64,000 bases of DNA, from the IMG/VR virus record IMGVR_UViG_3300010391_000174, positions 1 through 64,000 of that record, one strand, 5' to 3'. Both the position numbers and the translations under genes were made by a program. Below the pieces are notes generated by a model. It saw nothing but the letters and a program-made list of their open reading frames with translations. It did no database searches and had not been told where the DNA came from. This document shows positions 26,151-33,440 of the stretch, one piece after another; position 1 is the stretch's first letter, and each line of letters begins with the position of its first letter. The stretch is from a virus.

Positions 26151-26189
26151 ATAAAGAAAAATAACATTAAAAACTAAAAAATTACGAAA

Positions 26190-26333
26190 ATGGTATTATC
26201 ACAAAGGTCTTATAGATTATTTCAAAGAACAGATATAGTAACTTATACTGGACTTGGAAGTGCAGCAGCAATTGCAGCAGCAATTGCAGTAATAGCAGCA
26301 ACCGCATTAGTAAGTGAACAAGCAGTTTATTAA
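26190..26333 (+). CDS. Tiny Ala-rich membrane protein, 47 residues
   Basis: ATG 26190 to TAA 26331-26333. Residues 1-16 are polar and basic. Residues 19-42 form one Ala/Ile/Val-rich hydrophobic helix that includes two Ala-Ala-Ala-Ile blocks. It sits alone between its own consensus late motif and a strong terminator, which argues for a real, strongly expressed late gene. A small virion membrane-interacting protein or holin-like function is possible but unproven. Confidence 0.7.
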   Translation: MVLSQRSYRLFQRTDIVTYTGLGSAAAIAAAIAVIAATALVSEQAVY

Positions 26334-26350
26334 TAATTAGCTTGAAATAA

Positions 26351-26392
26351 AACATAAAAAAGAGGATTACTATGTCCTCTTTTTATGTTTTT
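26351..26392 (+). terminator. Rho-independent terminator
   Basis: ACATAAAAAAGAGGA pairs with TCCTCTTTTTATGT (one bulge), followed by T-rich sequence; it separates convergent units. Confidence 0.85.
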
Positions 26393-26393
26393 A

Positions 26394-26648
26394 TTATTGA
26401 AATAAACCATCATCTATCCAGATAGGTGTTTTTTTACCCATATATACACCTTCTATATTAAAATCAAAAAATTCTTCGGCTTCATCAAATGTCATTTTAT
26501 CTCTATCCATGAGAATATGAATACATTTCGTTCTGGAATACACAATTTTTTCATTACAAACACCAATAATTGCATCGTCAAAACCATCTGCTGACATCCA
26601 TTTAATACCATCACAATAATGTTCTTTTATCTCCGTAAGTTTACTCAT
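26394..26648 (-). CDS. Conserved phage hypothetical protein
   Basis: 84 residues with the pattern Asp-Gly-Phe-Asp-Asp-Ala-Ile-Ile-Gly, a central Tyr-Ser, then Asp-Glu-Ala-Glu-Glu-Phe-Phe and Tyr-Met-Gly-Lys-Lys-Thr-Pro. Small proteins with this pattern are widespread in phages and have no known role. Its start overlaps the upstream membrane-protein gene by 8 bases. Last gene of the minus-strand accessory operon. Confidence 0.75.
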   Translation of the reverse strand: MSKLTEIKEHYCDGIKWMSADGFDDAIIGVCNEKIVYSRTKCIHILMDRDKMTFDEAEEFFDFNIEGVYMGKKTPIWIDDGLFQ

Positions 26649-26892
26649 GTGTTTTTGTTTTGAAATGTTTATTTTTTATTTTTTCGAGTTCTTCTGTGAG
26701 TTTTTTATGTTGTTCTTTTGATTCTATTCCCAAATCCGAACCATATTGAATAAATATATCAATAACAAAAATTATAAATTCCCTTTCCTTCTCCGAAAAA
26801 TACGTGCTTTTCTTTGCAAAAAGAAATAATGCCAGAGAAAGAAAAAGAATTATTGCTACCAATAATATTATTAATATGTATAATATTGTCAT
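26641..26892 (-). CDS. Single-span membrane protein
   Basis: 83 residues: a strongly hydrophobic helix at residues 3-27, then a charged, helical cytoplasmic-type tail. No signal cleavage site. It overlaps the following gene by 8 bases. Function unknown. Confidence 0.65.
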   Translation of the reverse strand: MTILYILIILLVAIILFLSLALFLFAKKSTYFSEKEREFIIFVIDIFIQYGSDLGIESKEQHKKLTEELEKIKNKHFKTKTHE

Positions 26893-26901
26893 TCAATAGA
26901 A

Positions 26902-27567
26902 TTAATATTCAATATCATCAAAAATAATTGGTATTTTATTTTTTAATTCGTGTAACAATGGTATTGTAATTTCTCTCATTTGTGGATGTGCTGGTGGAGC
27001 ACAACGTAAATTGAAAAAATGTCGCCATTCTCTCATATTCAATTTAACATTGATTTCAGTCTTTAATGAATTAGGTAAAATTGCTCTGGCTTGTTGCGGT
27101 TGCCAACCCAATTCAATTAAACGATTATATTGTTGTTCTGCATATAACATAGCATTATGCCAAATAATATATTCCTCATTTGAACTTGTTTCAATTGGAA
27201 TAAATGTTTTATATTCACCCTGAGTAATTTCAGTCCAATTGGGAATGATGAATGTAAGTTGATTATCGAATTTATCTTTTGAATAGTTACAATAACGAGT
27301 ACTTTCTTGTGCAAATGATGCTATACGATGTCTCACCAATTCATGCGAAACACCTCTATCACAAACAAATTTAACAGTAATGTCATAAAATTCAATCATT
27401 GCTTCATGACCTCTTTCAATTAATGATTTTATCATTTTATGTGCAGAATCTTCGGTTATCTTATCTTCTGATTTATAACAAGTTCTTGCTACTTTTTCAA
27501 TTGTTTTTAATATATCATCACCATTTATTAGCGTTAATATTTCATAATTTGGTTTAATTAATTTCAT
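26902..27567 (-). CDS. thyX: Flavin-dependent thymidylate synthase
   Basis: 221 residues, the usual length. It makes dTMP from dUMP using methylene-tetrahydrofolate and FAD/NADPH. The diagnostic ThyX motif Arg-His-Arg-x-x-Ser-x-x-x-x-Ser-Thr-Arg is at residues 79-91. The N-terminal Arg-Thr-Cys-Tyr and the C-terminal Arg-Glu-Trp-Arg-His-Phe segments also match. It starts in a TAATG overlap with the upstream gene and lies in a cluster with two dUTPases and MazG, which together would raise dTTP and suit AT-rich DNA synthesis. Confidence 0.95.
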   Translation of the reverse strand: MKLIKPNYEILTLINGDDILKTIEKVARTCYKSEDKITEDSAHKMIKSLIERGHEAMIEFYDITVKFVCDRGVSHELVRHRIASFAQESTRYCNYSKDKFDNQLTFIIPNWTEITQGEYKTFIPIETSSNEEYIIWHNAMLYAEQQYNRLIELGWQPQQARAILPNSLKTEINVKLNMREWRHFFNLRCAPPAHPQMREITIPLLHELKNKIPIIFDDIEY

Positions 27568-27878
27568 TAATTTTTTCTTTCTATAATAAATTCAAGTAAT
27601 TTACATTTTTCATTAAATAAATTCATATCCCTTTTTTCAAACGATAATATCATATATTTAATAATATCGTCCCATATCATATTTTTATCTTTTAAATAAT
27701 CATCAGGATTTTCTAAAAATGAATTTTTTATTATTATTTCTGCAAGTTGTTCATATGAATCGGGGTTAATATATTCCACAATATCAATAACATCATGCAT
27801 TTCCATTTTTGGTCTTGTCATATCCAAACAATCAAAAATCCAAAGACCGAAATCATAATAATTTTGATATTGTTTCAC
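27567..27878 (-). CDS. Hypothetical phage protein
   Basis: 103 residues, acidic, helical, with Trp-Ile-Phe-Asp and Trp-Asp-Asp-Ile motifs. Stop and thyX start form TAATG. No family recognised. Confidence 0.65.
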   Translation of the reverse strand: MKQYQNYYDFGLWIFDCLDMTRPKMEMHDVIDIVEYINPDSYEQLAEIIIKNSFLENPDDYLKDKNMIWDDIIKYMILSFEKRDMNLFNEKCKLLEFIIERKN

Positions 27879-27879
27879 T

Positions 27880-28146
27880 TTACTTATTTAATAATATTGT
27901 AGGTAAATTTACTTTTATCACTTCATTATAATGATACAAATCAAAATGTTCTTCTTTTAAAATAATAAGTTTAAATGTAGTATTTATGTTTCTTTCAACG
28001 CTATCGTCTTGAAGAAGTGCAAACAAAATTTTATCCCCTACTTTAACATCTTCACCATTATCATATTTTTTTACATTTAATTTCTGAAGCATTTCTTCTG
28101 TAACAATGTAATTTTGTTTGATTTGTGTTTCAAATAATTTTTTCAT
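27880..28146 (-). CDS. Small paralogous protein, copy 2
   Basis: 88 residues from ATG 28146 (Met-Lys-Lys-Leu-Phe), chosen because the paralogue at 28365-28646 starts the same way. Both share Asn/Thr-Glu-x-Leu-x-Lys-Leu-x-Val-Lys-Lys-Tyr-Asp-Asn-Gly, then Val-Gly-Asp-Lys-Ile-Leu and a C-terminal Leu-Pro-Thr-Ile-Leu-Leu. The Val-Gly-Asp-Lys-Ile stretch suggests a small beta-barrel (SH3-like), but this is inference. Confidence 0.7.
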   Translation of the reverse strand: MKKLFETQIKQNYIVTEEMLQKLNVKKYDNGEDVKVGDKILFALLQDDSVERNINTTFKLIILKEEHFDLYHYNEVIKVNLPTILLNK

Positions 28147-28150
28147 AATT

Positions 28151-28342
28151 TTACTTATTTTTTGGATTGGTAAGTATTTCCAATTCATGTGTAATGCGTT
28201 TTCTATCGCCTTCACTTAACGCAATCATCTTGGAAGTTGTCTTACCGTTTAATTTTTCTGGCTTTGTGCCACGTACTAATTGTGTGGTGAGTGCAGTTGC
28301 TACTCGCTGTCTACGCATCTTGACTCCAGTTGTACCCTTCAT
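28151..28342 (-). CDS. Small basic paralogous protein, copy 2 (63 residues)
   Basis: Starts Met-Lys-Gly-Thr-Thr-Gly and contains Arg-Gly-Thr-Lys-Pro-Glu-Lys-Leu and Gly-Lys-Thr-Thr-Ser-Lys-Met, all shared with the equally long protein at 28988-29179. Basic and helical. It lies 4 bases before copy 2 of the 88-residue family. Function unknown; DNA or RNA binding is plausible from charge only. Confidence 0.7.
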   Translation of the reverse strand: MKGTTGVKMRRQRVATALTTQLVRGTKPEKLNGKTTSKMIALSEGDRKRITHELEILTNPKNK

Positions 28343-28364
28343 AATCTCGATTTTTATTTAATTA

Positions 28365-28646
28365 TTATTTTTTTAATAATATTGTTGGTAATTGACCACC
28401 TTCCATTCTTTCATCATATGTGTATAAATTAAAATGTTCTTCTTTTAATATTATTACTTTCGAAGACATAACATTTACACCATTAGCTAAGTTTTCAAGA
28501 ATATCCCCTTGAAGCAATGCGTATAATATTTTATCACCTACTTTAACATCATCACCATTATCATATTTCTTCACTTTTAATTTTTCTAATATTTCATTTG
28601 TGATAATATTATTTTGTTCAATTTGTTTTTTAAATAAATTTTTCAT
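28365..28646 (-). CDS. Small paralogous protein, copy 1
   Basis: 93 residues; paralogue of 27880-28146 over its whole length, with a short insertion around residue 55. Likely part of a duplicated cassette with the 63-residue basic protein family. Confidence 0.7.
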   Translation of the reverse strand: MKNLFKKQIEQNNIITNEILEKLKVKKYDNGDDVKVGDKILYALLQGDILENLANGVNVMSSKVIILKEEHFNLYTYDERMEGGQLPTILLKK

Positions 28647-28668
28647 AATCTCGATTTTAATTTAACTA

Positions 28669-28761
28669 TTATTTATTTTTAAGTTCTTTCATTATTCTTT
28701 TAGCTTGATTTTCACAAAAATCTATTTCCCATTCATCAGGATTGTTTTGATATTGTTTCAT
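28669..28761 (-). CDS. Micro-ORF, 30 residues
   Basis: ATG 28761 shares its A with the stop of the upstream gene (TAATG), the coupling seen elsewhere in this genome. The product starts Met-Lys-Gln-Tyr-Gln-Asn-Asn-Pro-Asp-Glu-Trp-Glu and is charged and helical. No family; support is positional. Confidence 0.45.
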   Translation of the reverse strand: MKQYQNNPDEWEIDFCENQAKRIMKELKNK

Positions 28762-28982
28762 TATACGGGATTTATATCTTCTGGATAAACTGCAAGATAA
28801 TATCCGTTTTCAGTAACAAGGATATTATCTTTTTGTTCCCAGACTTCGATGTTATTATTTTTTAATTTTTCTTTAAATAAATCAATTGCATTTACTAAAT
28901 CAATATCATTATTCGCCCCCTTAAACACATTTTCTTTTTTCGAACTTAAGTCTGTGCTAATTATTATTGTAGATTTTTCCAT
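28761..28982 (-). CDS. Hypothetical small protein
   Basis: 73 residues, alpha/beta. A start-proximal Ile-Ile-Ile-Ser-Thr-Asp-Leu-Ser-Ser-Lys segment is followed by a helix and a C-terminal strand pair. It sits between the two halves of the duplicated cassette. No family recognised. Confidence 0.6.
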   Translation of the reverse strand: MEKSTIIISTDLSSKKENVFKGANNDIDLVNAIDLFKEKLKNNNIEVWEQKDNILVTENGYYLAVYPEDINPV

Positions 28983-28987
28983 AATAT

Positions 28988-29179
28988 TTATTTCTTTTTG
29001 GGATTTCCGATTACCAGAATTTCACGATTGATTCTTGTTTTATCAGCATCGGTTAAAGCAACCATTTTGCTGGTTGTCTTACCATCTAATTTTTCAGGTT
29101 TTGTGCCACGTAGAAGTTGTTCTTCCAAACGTTTCTTTGCATTTTCTCTTCTCATTTTAATTCCAGTTGTACCCTTCAT
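28988..29179 (-). CDS. Small basic paralogous protein, copy 1 (63 residues)
   Basis: Start placed at ATG 29179 (Met-Lys-Gly-Thr-Thr-Gly), matching the paralogue at 28151-28342. The two agree in length, in the Arg-Gly-Thr-Lys-Pro-Glu-Lys-Leu motif and in Gly-Lys-Thr-Thr-Ser-Lys-Met, and differ mostly at the C-terminal third. Confidence 0.7.
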   Translation of the reverse strand: MKGTTGIKMRRENAKKRLEEQLLRGTKPEKLDGKTTSKMVALTDADKTRINREILVIGNPKKK

Positions 29180-29212
29180 AATCAATTTTTATTTAATATA
29201 GTTATTTATAAA

Positions 29213-29647
29213 TTATTTTCCGCTTGAACCAAAACCGCCAGAACCTCTTTGAGTATTTGATAACGTCTCAACTACATTCCATTCGGCAGTTTCATGTTTT
29301 GAAATTATCATCTGTGCGATTCTATCACCATTTCTTACAATACAATTAATATCTTCATTTAAATTAACCAAACAAATCATAATTTCTCCACGATAATCAC
29401 TATCAACAGTACCGGGAGTGTTTATGATAGTCAAACCACTTTTTATTGCCATTCCTGAACGTGGTCTAATTTGTGCTTCATATCCCATCGGAAGTTCAAT
29501 GAAAATACCTGTAGGTATTAGTTCTCTTCGAAGTGGCAGAATAAGCACATTTTTATTTAGGTTAGCGTATAAATCCATTCCTGCCGAACCTTCAGTTAAA
29601 TAAGTGGGCAATGGATTTCCCGATTTGTTTATTATATTAATTTTCAT
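29213..29647 (-). CDS. dut: dUTPase, copy 1
   Basis: 144 residues, trimeric dUTPase family, dUTP to dUMP plus pyrophosphate. All five motifs are visible: Ala-Gly-Met-Asp-Leu-Tyr-Ala (22-28), Pro-Arg-Ser-Gly-Met-Ala (62-67), Gly-Thr-Val-Asp-Ser-Asp-Tyr-Arg-Gly-Glu (79-88), Gly-Asp-Arg-Ile-Ala-Gln (107-112) and Arg-Gly-Ser-Gly-Gly-Phe-Gly-Ser (134-141). It supplies dUMP to ThyX and keeps uracil out of phage DNA. It is followed by the duplicated small-protein cassette. Confidence 0.93.
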   Translation of the reverse strand: MKINIINKSGNPLPTYLTEGSAGMDLYANLNKNVLILPLRRELIPTGIFIELPMGYEAQIRPRSGMAIKSGLTIINTPGTVDSDYRGEIMICLVNLNEDINCIVRNGDRIAQMIISKHETAEWNVVETLSNTQRGSGGFGSSGK

Positions 29648-29652
29648 TACAT

Positions 29653-29775
29653 TTATTTAAATACTTTTTTAACTTCAGGTATTTCTACTGCATTATCCCT
29701 ACGTTCTTCAGGTATGCTTTCAAGAAGACCCAAATCTTCCCATTCTTTTTTCGTATAACCTATTTTTAATTCCAT
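29653..29775 (-). CDS. Micro-ORF, 40 residues
   Basis: ATG 29775 to TAA 29655-29653, lying neatly between the two dUTPase genes with 5 and 18 base gaps. Charged, with Lys-Lys-Glu-Trp-Glu-Asp-Leu-Gly near the start. No family; support is spacing and codon-like composition. Confidence 0.5.
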   Translation of the reverse strand: MELKIGYTKKEWEDLGLLESIPEERRDNAVEIPEVKKVFK

Positions 29776-29793
29776 AGTTATTTATTTTCCACT

Positions 29794-30228
29794 TTAACCA
29801 AAACCATCTGAACCTCTTGGGGTTTTGGATAACTCATATGCTTCAACTAAAGTTATTTTAGGTAGTTCAATAAATACCACTTGAGCAACCCGTTCACCTG
29901 TTTTAAATTCCTTTCTATTCACGTTTGGAGCACCAAATATAGTATGCATATTTGTTTGATGAAATCTGCAACGAATTTCTCCACGATAACTTGCATCAAT
30001 TACACCAACACAATTTTTTAACATTAAATCATATTTAGTCACTGAACTTCTTGGAAATACCAGTCCCACGTAACCTTCGGGTATTTCAACTGCAATTCCA
30101 GTTCTGTATTCAATAAAATCTGATGTTTCTTCAATCGCAACTGCAAATAAATCAAAACCTGCGTCAATTTCAATTGCTTTATATGGTGTTTGTGCTTCTG
30201 ATACTAATTTCTTAAATCTAATTTCCAT
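29794..30228 (-). CDS. dUTPase-family protein, copy 2
   Basis: 144 residues. It has Ala-Gly-Phe-Asp-Leu-Phe-Ala (23-29), Pro-Arg-Ser-Ser-Val (59-63), Gly-Val-Ile-Asp-Ala-Ser-Tyr-Arg-Gly-Glu (75-84), Gly-Glu-Arg-Val-Ala-Gln (111-116) and Arg-Gly-Ser-Asp-Gly-Phe-Gly (138-144). The catalytic Asp78 in motif 3 is kept, so it should hydrolyse dUTP or a related nucleotide. It differs from copy 1 enough to be an old duplication or separate acquisition and ends directly after motif 5. Confidence 0.85.
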   Translation of the reverse strand: MEIRFKKLVSEAQTPYKAIEIDAGFDLFAVAIEETSDFIEYRTGIAVEIPEGYVGLVFPRSSVTKYDLMLKNCVGVIDASYRGEIRCRFHQTNMHTIFGAPNVNRKEFKTGERVAQVVFIELPKITLVEAYELSKTPRGSDGFG

Positions 30229-30427
30229 ATTTTTCTTCCCAATTTTTAGACATTTGTTTACACCACCCTTTTAATTGTTTTTTTGTTAATCCAAAATATT
30301 TCCTTACGCTTTCACTCATTCCAAATACTGGTATTCCTTTTATTATTTTAATATTTGGAAATTTAATAATATTTGGTTCAACATAAACTGTTTTTAATTC
30401 GAGATTAATTTTTGGTATTTTATCCAT
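30218..30427 (-). CDS. Hypothetical small protein
   Basis: 69 residues, Lys/Ile-rich. The C-terminal half (Val-Arg-Lys-Tyr-Phe-Gly-Leu-Thr-Lys-Lys-Gln-Leu-Lys-Gly-Trp) looks like a small DNA-binding helix pair. It overlaps the second dUTPase by 11 bases. Confidence 0.6.
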   Translation of the reverse strand: MDKIPKINLELKTVYVEPNIIKFPNIKIIKGIPVFGMSESVRKYFGLTKKQLKGWCKQMSKNWEEKYGN

Positions 30428-30432
30428 ATTAT

Positions 30433-30837
30433 TTATCTATTATCTCCACTTCCATGTAATGTTCCACGGTCACGTCTGGATTGTAATTTTTCGATATTTC
30501 CAGTTGCAACATCTTCCATTTTAATTCCAAGACTGTCGCACATTGAAGCAACATACCAAAGAATATCTCCAAGTTCTTTTTTTATTTCAGTGACATGTTC
30601 ATGCGTGATTCTCCCACCTTCATCTCTAATAATTTTTTTAATTTTACCTTGAATTTCTCCTGCTTCACCCAATCCCAGACCATCATAAGCTATCGATAAT
30701 AACAATTTTACATCATCTGGTGTATCTGGATGTTTTTCTAAGAACTTATCCATAGATATTTTGAGAAAATTCGCTTCTCTTTGATAATCATCAAATGTCT
30801 TTATTTCCAATTCTTTCCATTTTCTGATAGTTTTCAA
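30433..30837 (-). CDS. MazG-like nucleotide pyrophosphohydrolase
   Basis: 134 residues. The all-alpha NTP-PPase pattern is seen: Phe-Asp-Asp-Tyr-Gln-Arg-Glu-Ala near 15, Gly-Glu-Ala-Gly-Glu-Ile at about 57-62, then Glu-Leu-Gly-Asp-Ile-Leu-Trp-Tyr at about 87-94, giving the metal-binding Glu/Asp set. It would hydrolyse (d)NTPs or alarmones such as ppGpp; phage MazG proteins are thought to tune nucleotide pools. The ATG start overlaps the upstream gene by 47 bases; an internal TTG is an alternative. Confidence 0.85.
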   Translation of the reverse strand: MKTIRKWKELEIKTFDDYQREANFLKISMDKFLEKHPDTPDDVKLLLSIAYDGLGLGEAGEIQGKIKKIIRDEGGRITHEHVTEIKKELGDILWYVASMCDSLGIKMEDVATGNIEKLQSRRDRGTLHGSGDNR

Positions 30838-31126
30838 TTATTTTTATGAATTCAGCACCGTTTTTTTCGTTCTTCAATAATTCGCCCAACCTATTAGTAA
30901 GATTTTCTTCTACTTCTTTAATTTCATTTACTTCTTTATTCAAATTATTGAATTCTTCAAGTCTTTCAAGTGCAAATCTGGCTTGTATACCACCATCTAA
31001 TTCAATCGATGAATATAATTCACCATTTACTGGATGATTTACTTCATAATGCTTTTTATTTGCATAATATAACAATGCTTGCTTGAGCAATCCAACAAGA
31101 TTTTGATATGTTTCTATATCATTCAT
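30791..31126 (-). CDS. Hypothetical helical protein
   Basis: 111 residues, largely helical with a Glu/Asn/Leu coiled-coil region at residues 50-90. The N-terminus (Asn-Leu-Val-Gly-Leu-Leu-Lys-Gln-Ala-Leu-Leu-Tyr-Tyr-Ala) resembles small phage proteins of unknown role. One of the few genes here ending in TGA. Its start overlaps the KTSC gene by 4 bases (ATGA). Confidence 0.65.
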   Translation of the reverse strand: MNDIETYQNLVGLLKQALLYYANKKHYEVNHPVNGELYSSIELDGGIQARFALERLEEFNNLNKEVNEIKEVEENLTNRLGELLKNEKNGAEFIKIIENYQKMERIGNKDI

Positions 31127-31464
31127 TCTTTGTCTTCTTCAATTGGTTTATGATTTTCAACAATCTGTTTTAAATCCCGTACTTCGTTAGGATATAGTGT
31201 GAATTCTTTACGAGAAGGATGTTTATAATTGTTGTTAATGTTTTTGTGAAAAAATTTACCTTGAGATTCAGCCTCTTCAAATTCTTTATATAATTCAGGA
31301 TTAACGTTTCCATATGAATATGTATGTCCTCTACCGAAAGCAATGTAGAGTCTTTGATTTCTGGGAAAATATGTGGTCTTCAATATATTGTCCGAATTAA
31401 ACACGGACTCGATATAACCAATACTTCCATCCTTTTCTTTAAATTCTTTGCGTTCTATTAACAT
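31123..31464 (-). CDS. KTSC-domain protein
   Basis: 113 residues. Residues 10-75 fit the KTSC pattern: a strand with Gly-Tyr-Ile-Glu-Ser, then Leu-Tyr-Ile-Ala-Phe-Gly-Arg-Gly, Tyr-Ser-Tyr-Gly-Asn-Val, and Glu-Ala-Glu-Ser-Gln-Gly-Lys-Phe-Phe. The domain occurs in phage and bacterial proteins and is suspected to bind RNA; no function is established here. Confidence 0.7.
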   Translation of the reverse strand: MLIERKEFKEKDGSIGYIESVFNSDNILKTTYFPRNQRLYIAFGRGHTYSYGNVNPELYKEFEEAESQGKFFHKNINNNYKHPSRKEFTLYPNEVRDLKQIVENHKPIEEDKE

Positions 31465-31495
31465 GTTAATATATTAAGCAGACAAATATAATGAA

Positions 31496-33274
31496 TTAAA
31501 TATTAAAATCAAAACATTTTTCGAATTTAATATGACCACAATCATAAATTCTTAAATATCCTCTTTCTTGCATTATTTGTTGTTCGGTTTTTTGAGCATC
31601 AAATCCTGCTTTAACTAAAACATCTTTCCTGAATTTAAAACGATGATGTCTAATCATTTCATTGGTTTTAAAATAAAAATAATTGGGTTCAGTATTTCCC
31701 TTGAAATTAAATCCCAATTGCTGGTATAAATTTCCTTGAGAATATCGTCTATCGGCAAAGGTTAAAATTGATTTTGGTTGATATGTTTTTATGAAATAAT
31801 TTAGTAATTTACTTGCACCACCAATAACACTTGTATTGAGTTTATTACAAAATCTCAACATTTCATATTCACCTTCAATACTGACTTTATTTCCCATTGC
31901 AATTCTTTTTTGGCCGAAAGTCATTGGTGATACCAAATCGTCATTATAAAATAAACCGATTTTAATTTTACTGTTAATTGAACCTTGAATATGATTATCA
32001 TTTAAAAAGTTATTACATGTTCTTGAATCAATTTCTTTAACAACACATTTTCTTGCAAACATCTTGTTTTCAATCAAACCTAATTTACTTTTAATTATTG
32101 ATTTAACAATTTCTTTTTTATAAATCCATTCATCCTCAAATATGTGTAATAGTTGGATTCCATGTTCAGCACATAATTCGGTTTTATTGAGGTGATAATT
32201 ATTTTCTTTATTAATATTTGAATGCCAATAAAGACCATTAAATTCAATTCCCAATTTATGGTCGGGCATATAAATATCAATTTCTTTATTATCTATTCTA
32301 ATCTTTTCGGTTTTTTTATTTAATTCGGTTTCAATAAAATCACGAACCTCATTTTCTTTAATTGAATTGTTTTCAGATATTGGATTACATAAGGTACAAA
32401 TATTTTCAAATGAACCCACAATTGTTCTATTATAAAGATTATATCGATTAATTTCAAAAGAATCGTGTAATTTACATAAATTTTTTATTGTAATTGTATT
32501 GCCACTAATAATTATATTTGAAGCATCAATTTTTAAATAATCCGACCAAAAAGATTTTCTTTTCAAATTCATACTATTTTTAATACATAATTTATTCTCT
32601 TTGGATTCTACATAATGGTCAACATTATATTTATTTTGTATTGTCGTACATATTTTATCTTTAATCTTTTCTGATTGAAAGCCATATTCAACATTATAAT
32701 TTTTTATGAATGTATTTTTCTTTCTTTTAGAAACAATGTCTGATTGTGATACATTTTTTACTCCCCAATGTTTAATATTTGTTTGAACCACACGTTCTTT
32801 AATTATATTGGATTTTAAGGGATATGTAACACCATAATTTTTTAATAATGTTTTTTCTTTTTTTTCTTTAATTGAATTCTTTTTAGAAATATTATCAACA
32901 CCGAATTTCTTATTTATTTTTTCATTAAAATTTTCTTTATATTTACTATTTTGCATTGGGTATTCAACACCATAATTTGCAATAGATGTGAGTTTTTTAT
33001 TTTTTTTCGTTATTGGCGAATTATTCGAACATTTGGTGGAACAAAATTTTCTGTATCCATTCTTATAGTTAATAAATTTAACATTATTATTACAAATAGA
33101 ACATTTAGGTGATTCGATAATATTATTAATATAGTTATATGTTTTACACGCCCAACTAATGTTATTAAAAGATAGGTTGAATTCAATAATTTTATTATAT
33201 AAAGAAATATCGTATTTTATTACGTATTTTTCATTATTTCTACCATTTACAATAATTAATATATCATTTTCCAT
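31496..33274 (-). CDS. Vsr/EDxHD-like homing endonuclease with zinc finger and 'HIQG' domain
   Basis: 592 residues. N-terminal zinc finger (Cys58, Cys61, Cys78, Cys82). Residues 95-225 hold about five DNA-binding repeats of the form Lys-Asn-Tyr-Gly-Val-x-Tyr-Pro. A Vsr-like nuclease core spans 328-382, with Asp-Ile-Tyr-Met-Pro-Asp-His, Gly-Ile-Glu-Phe-Asn-Gly-Leu-Tyr-Trp-His-Ser and His-Ile-Phe-Glu-Asp-Glu-Trp. Residues 425-587 are the same domain as in the GIY-YIG protein at 19256-20749, from Asn-His-Ile-Gln-Gly to Tyr-Asp-Cys-Gly-His-Ile-Lys-Phe-Glu. It overlaps an upstream ribbon-helix-helix gene by 11 bases and lies before a structural gene. Likely an active free-standing homing gene. Confidence 0.85.
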   Translation of the reverse strand: MENDILIIVNGRNNEKYVIKYDISLYNKIIEFNLSFNNISWACKTYNYINNIIESPKCSICNNNVKFINYKNGYRKFCSTKCSNNSPITKKNKKLTSIANYGVEYPMQNSKYKENFNEKINKKFGVDNISKKNSIKEKKEKTLLKNYGVTYPLKSNIIKERVVQTNIKHWGVKNVSQSDIVSKRKKNTFIKNYNVEYGFQSEKIKDKICTTIQNKYNVDHYVESKENKLCIKNSMNLKRKSFWSDYLKIDASNIIISGNTITIKNLCKLHDSFEINRYNLYNRTIVGSFENICTLCNPISENNSIKENEVRDFIETELNKKTEKIRIDNKEIDIYMPDHKLGIEFNGLYWHSNINKENNYHLNKTELCAEHGIQLLHIFEDEWIYKKEIVKSIIKSKLGLIENKMFARKCVVKEIDSRTCNNFLNDNHIQGSINSKIKIGLFYNDDLVSPMTFGQKRIAMGNKVSIEGEYEMLRFCNKLNTSVIGGASKLLNYFIKTYQPKSILTFADRRYSQGNLYQQLGFNFKGNTEPNYFYFKTNEMIRHHRFKFRKDVLVKAGFDAQKTEQQIMQERGYLRIYDCGHIKFEKCFDFNI

Positions 33275-33410
33275 TTATATCGTTTTCAAGTAAAATTCTT
33301 ATTCTTTTAGAAATTGAATATCCATTCATTTTACAATGTTTTTGAAATTTTTCATTTAAGTCAGAATCAATTCTAATATTAAGCATTTTATTTTTTATTA
33401 ATTTTTCCAT
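33264..33410 (-). CDS. Ribbon-helix-helix protein, 48 residues, overlapping the endonuclease
   Basis: ATG 33410, TGA 33266-33264. Residues 9-45 read Met-Leu-Asn-Ile-Arg-Ile-Asp-Ser-Asp-Leu, a helix with Lys-His-Cys-Lys, then Gly-Tyr-Ser-Ile-Ser-Lys-Arg-Ile-Arg, the layout of Arc/MetJ-type DNA-binding proteins. The 11-base overlap with the downstream endonuclease suggests translational coupling and a role as its regulator; that role is inferred. A minus-strand late motif lies 20-30 bases upstream. Confidence 0.7.
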   Translation of the reverse strand: MEKLIKNKMLNIRIDSDLNEKFQKHCKMNGYSISKRIRILLENDINGK

Positions 33411-33430
33411 ATCGTATATCTTTTGCTTTA

Positions 33431-33440
33431 CATAAATACG
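33431..33440 (-). promoter_or_regulatory. Late-type motif CGTATTTATG (minus strand)
   Basis: About 29 bases before the RHH start; divergent from the plus-strand motif at 33472. Confidence 0.45.
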
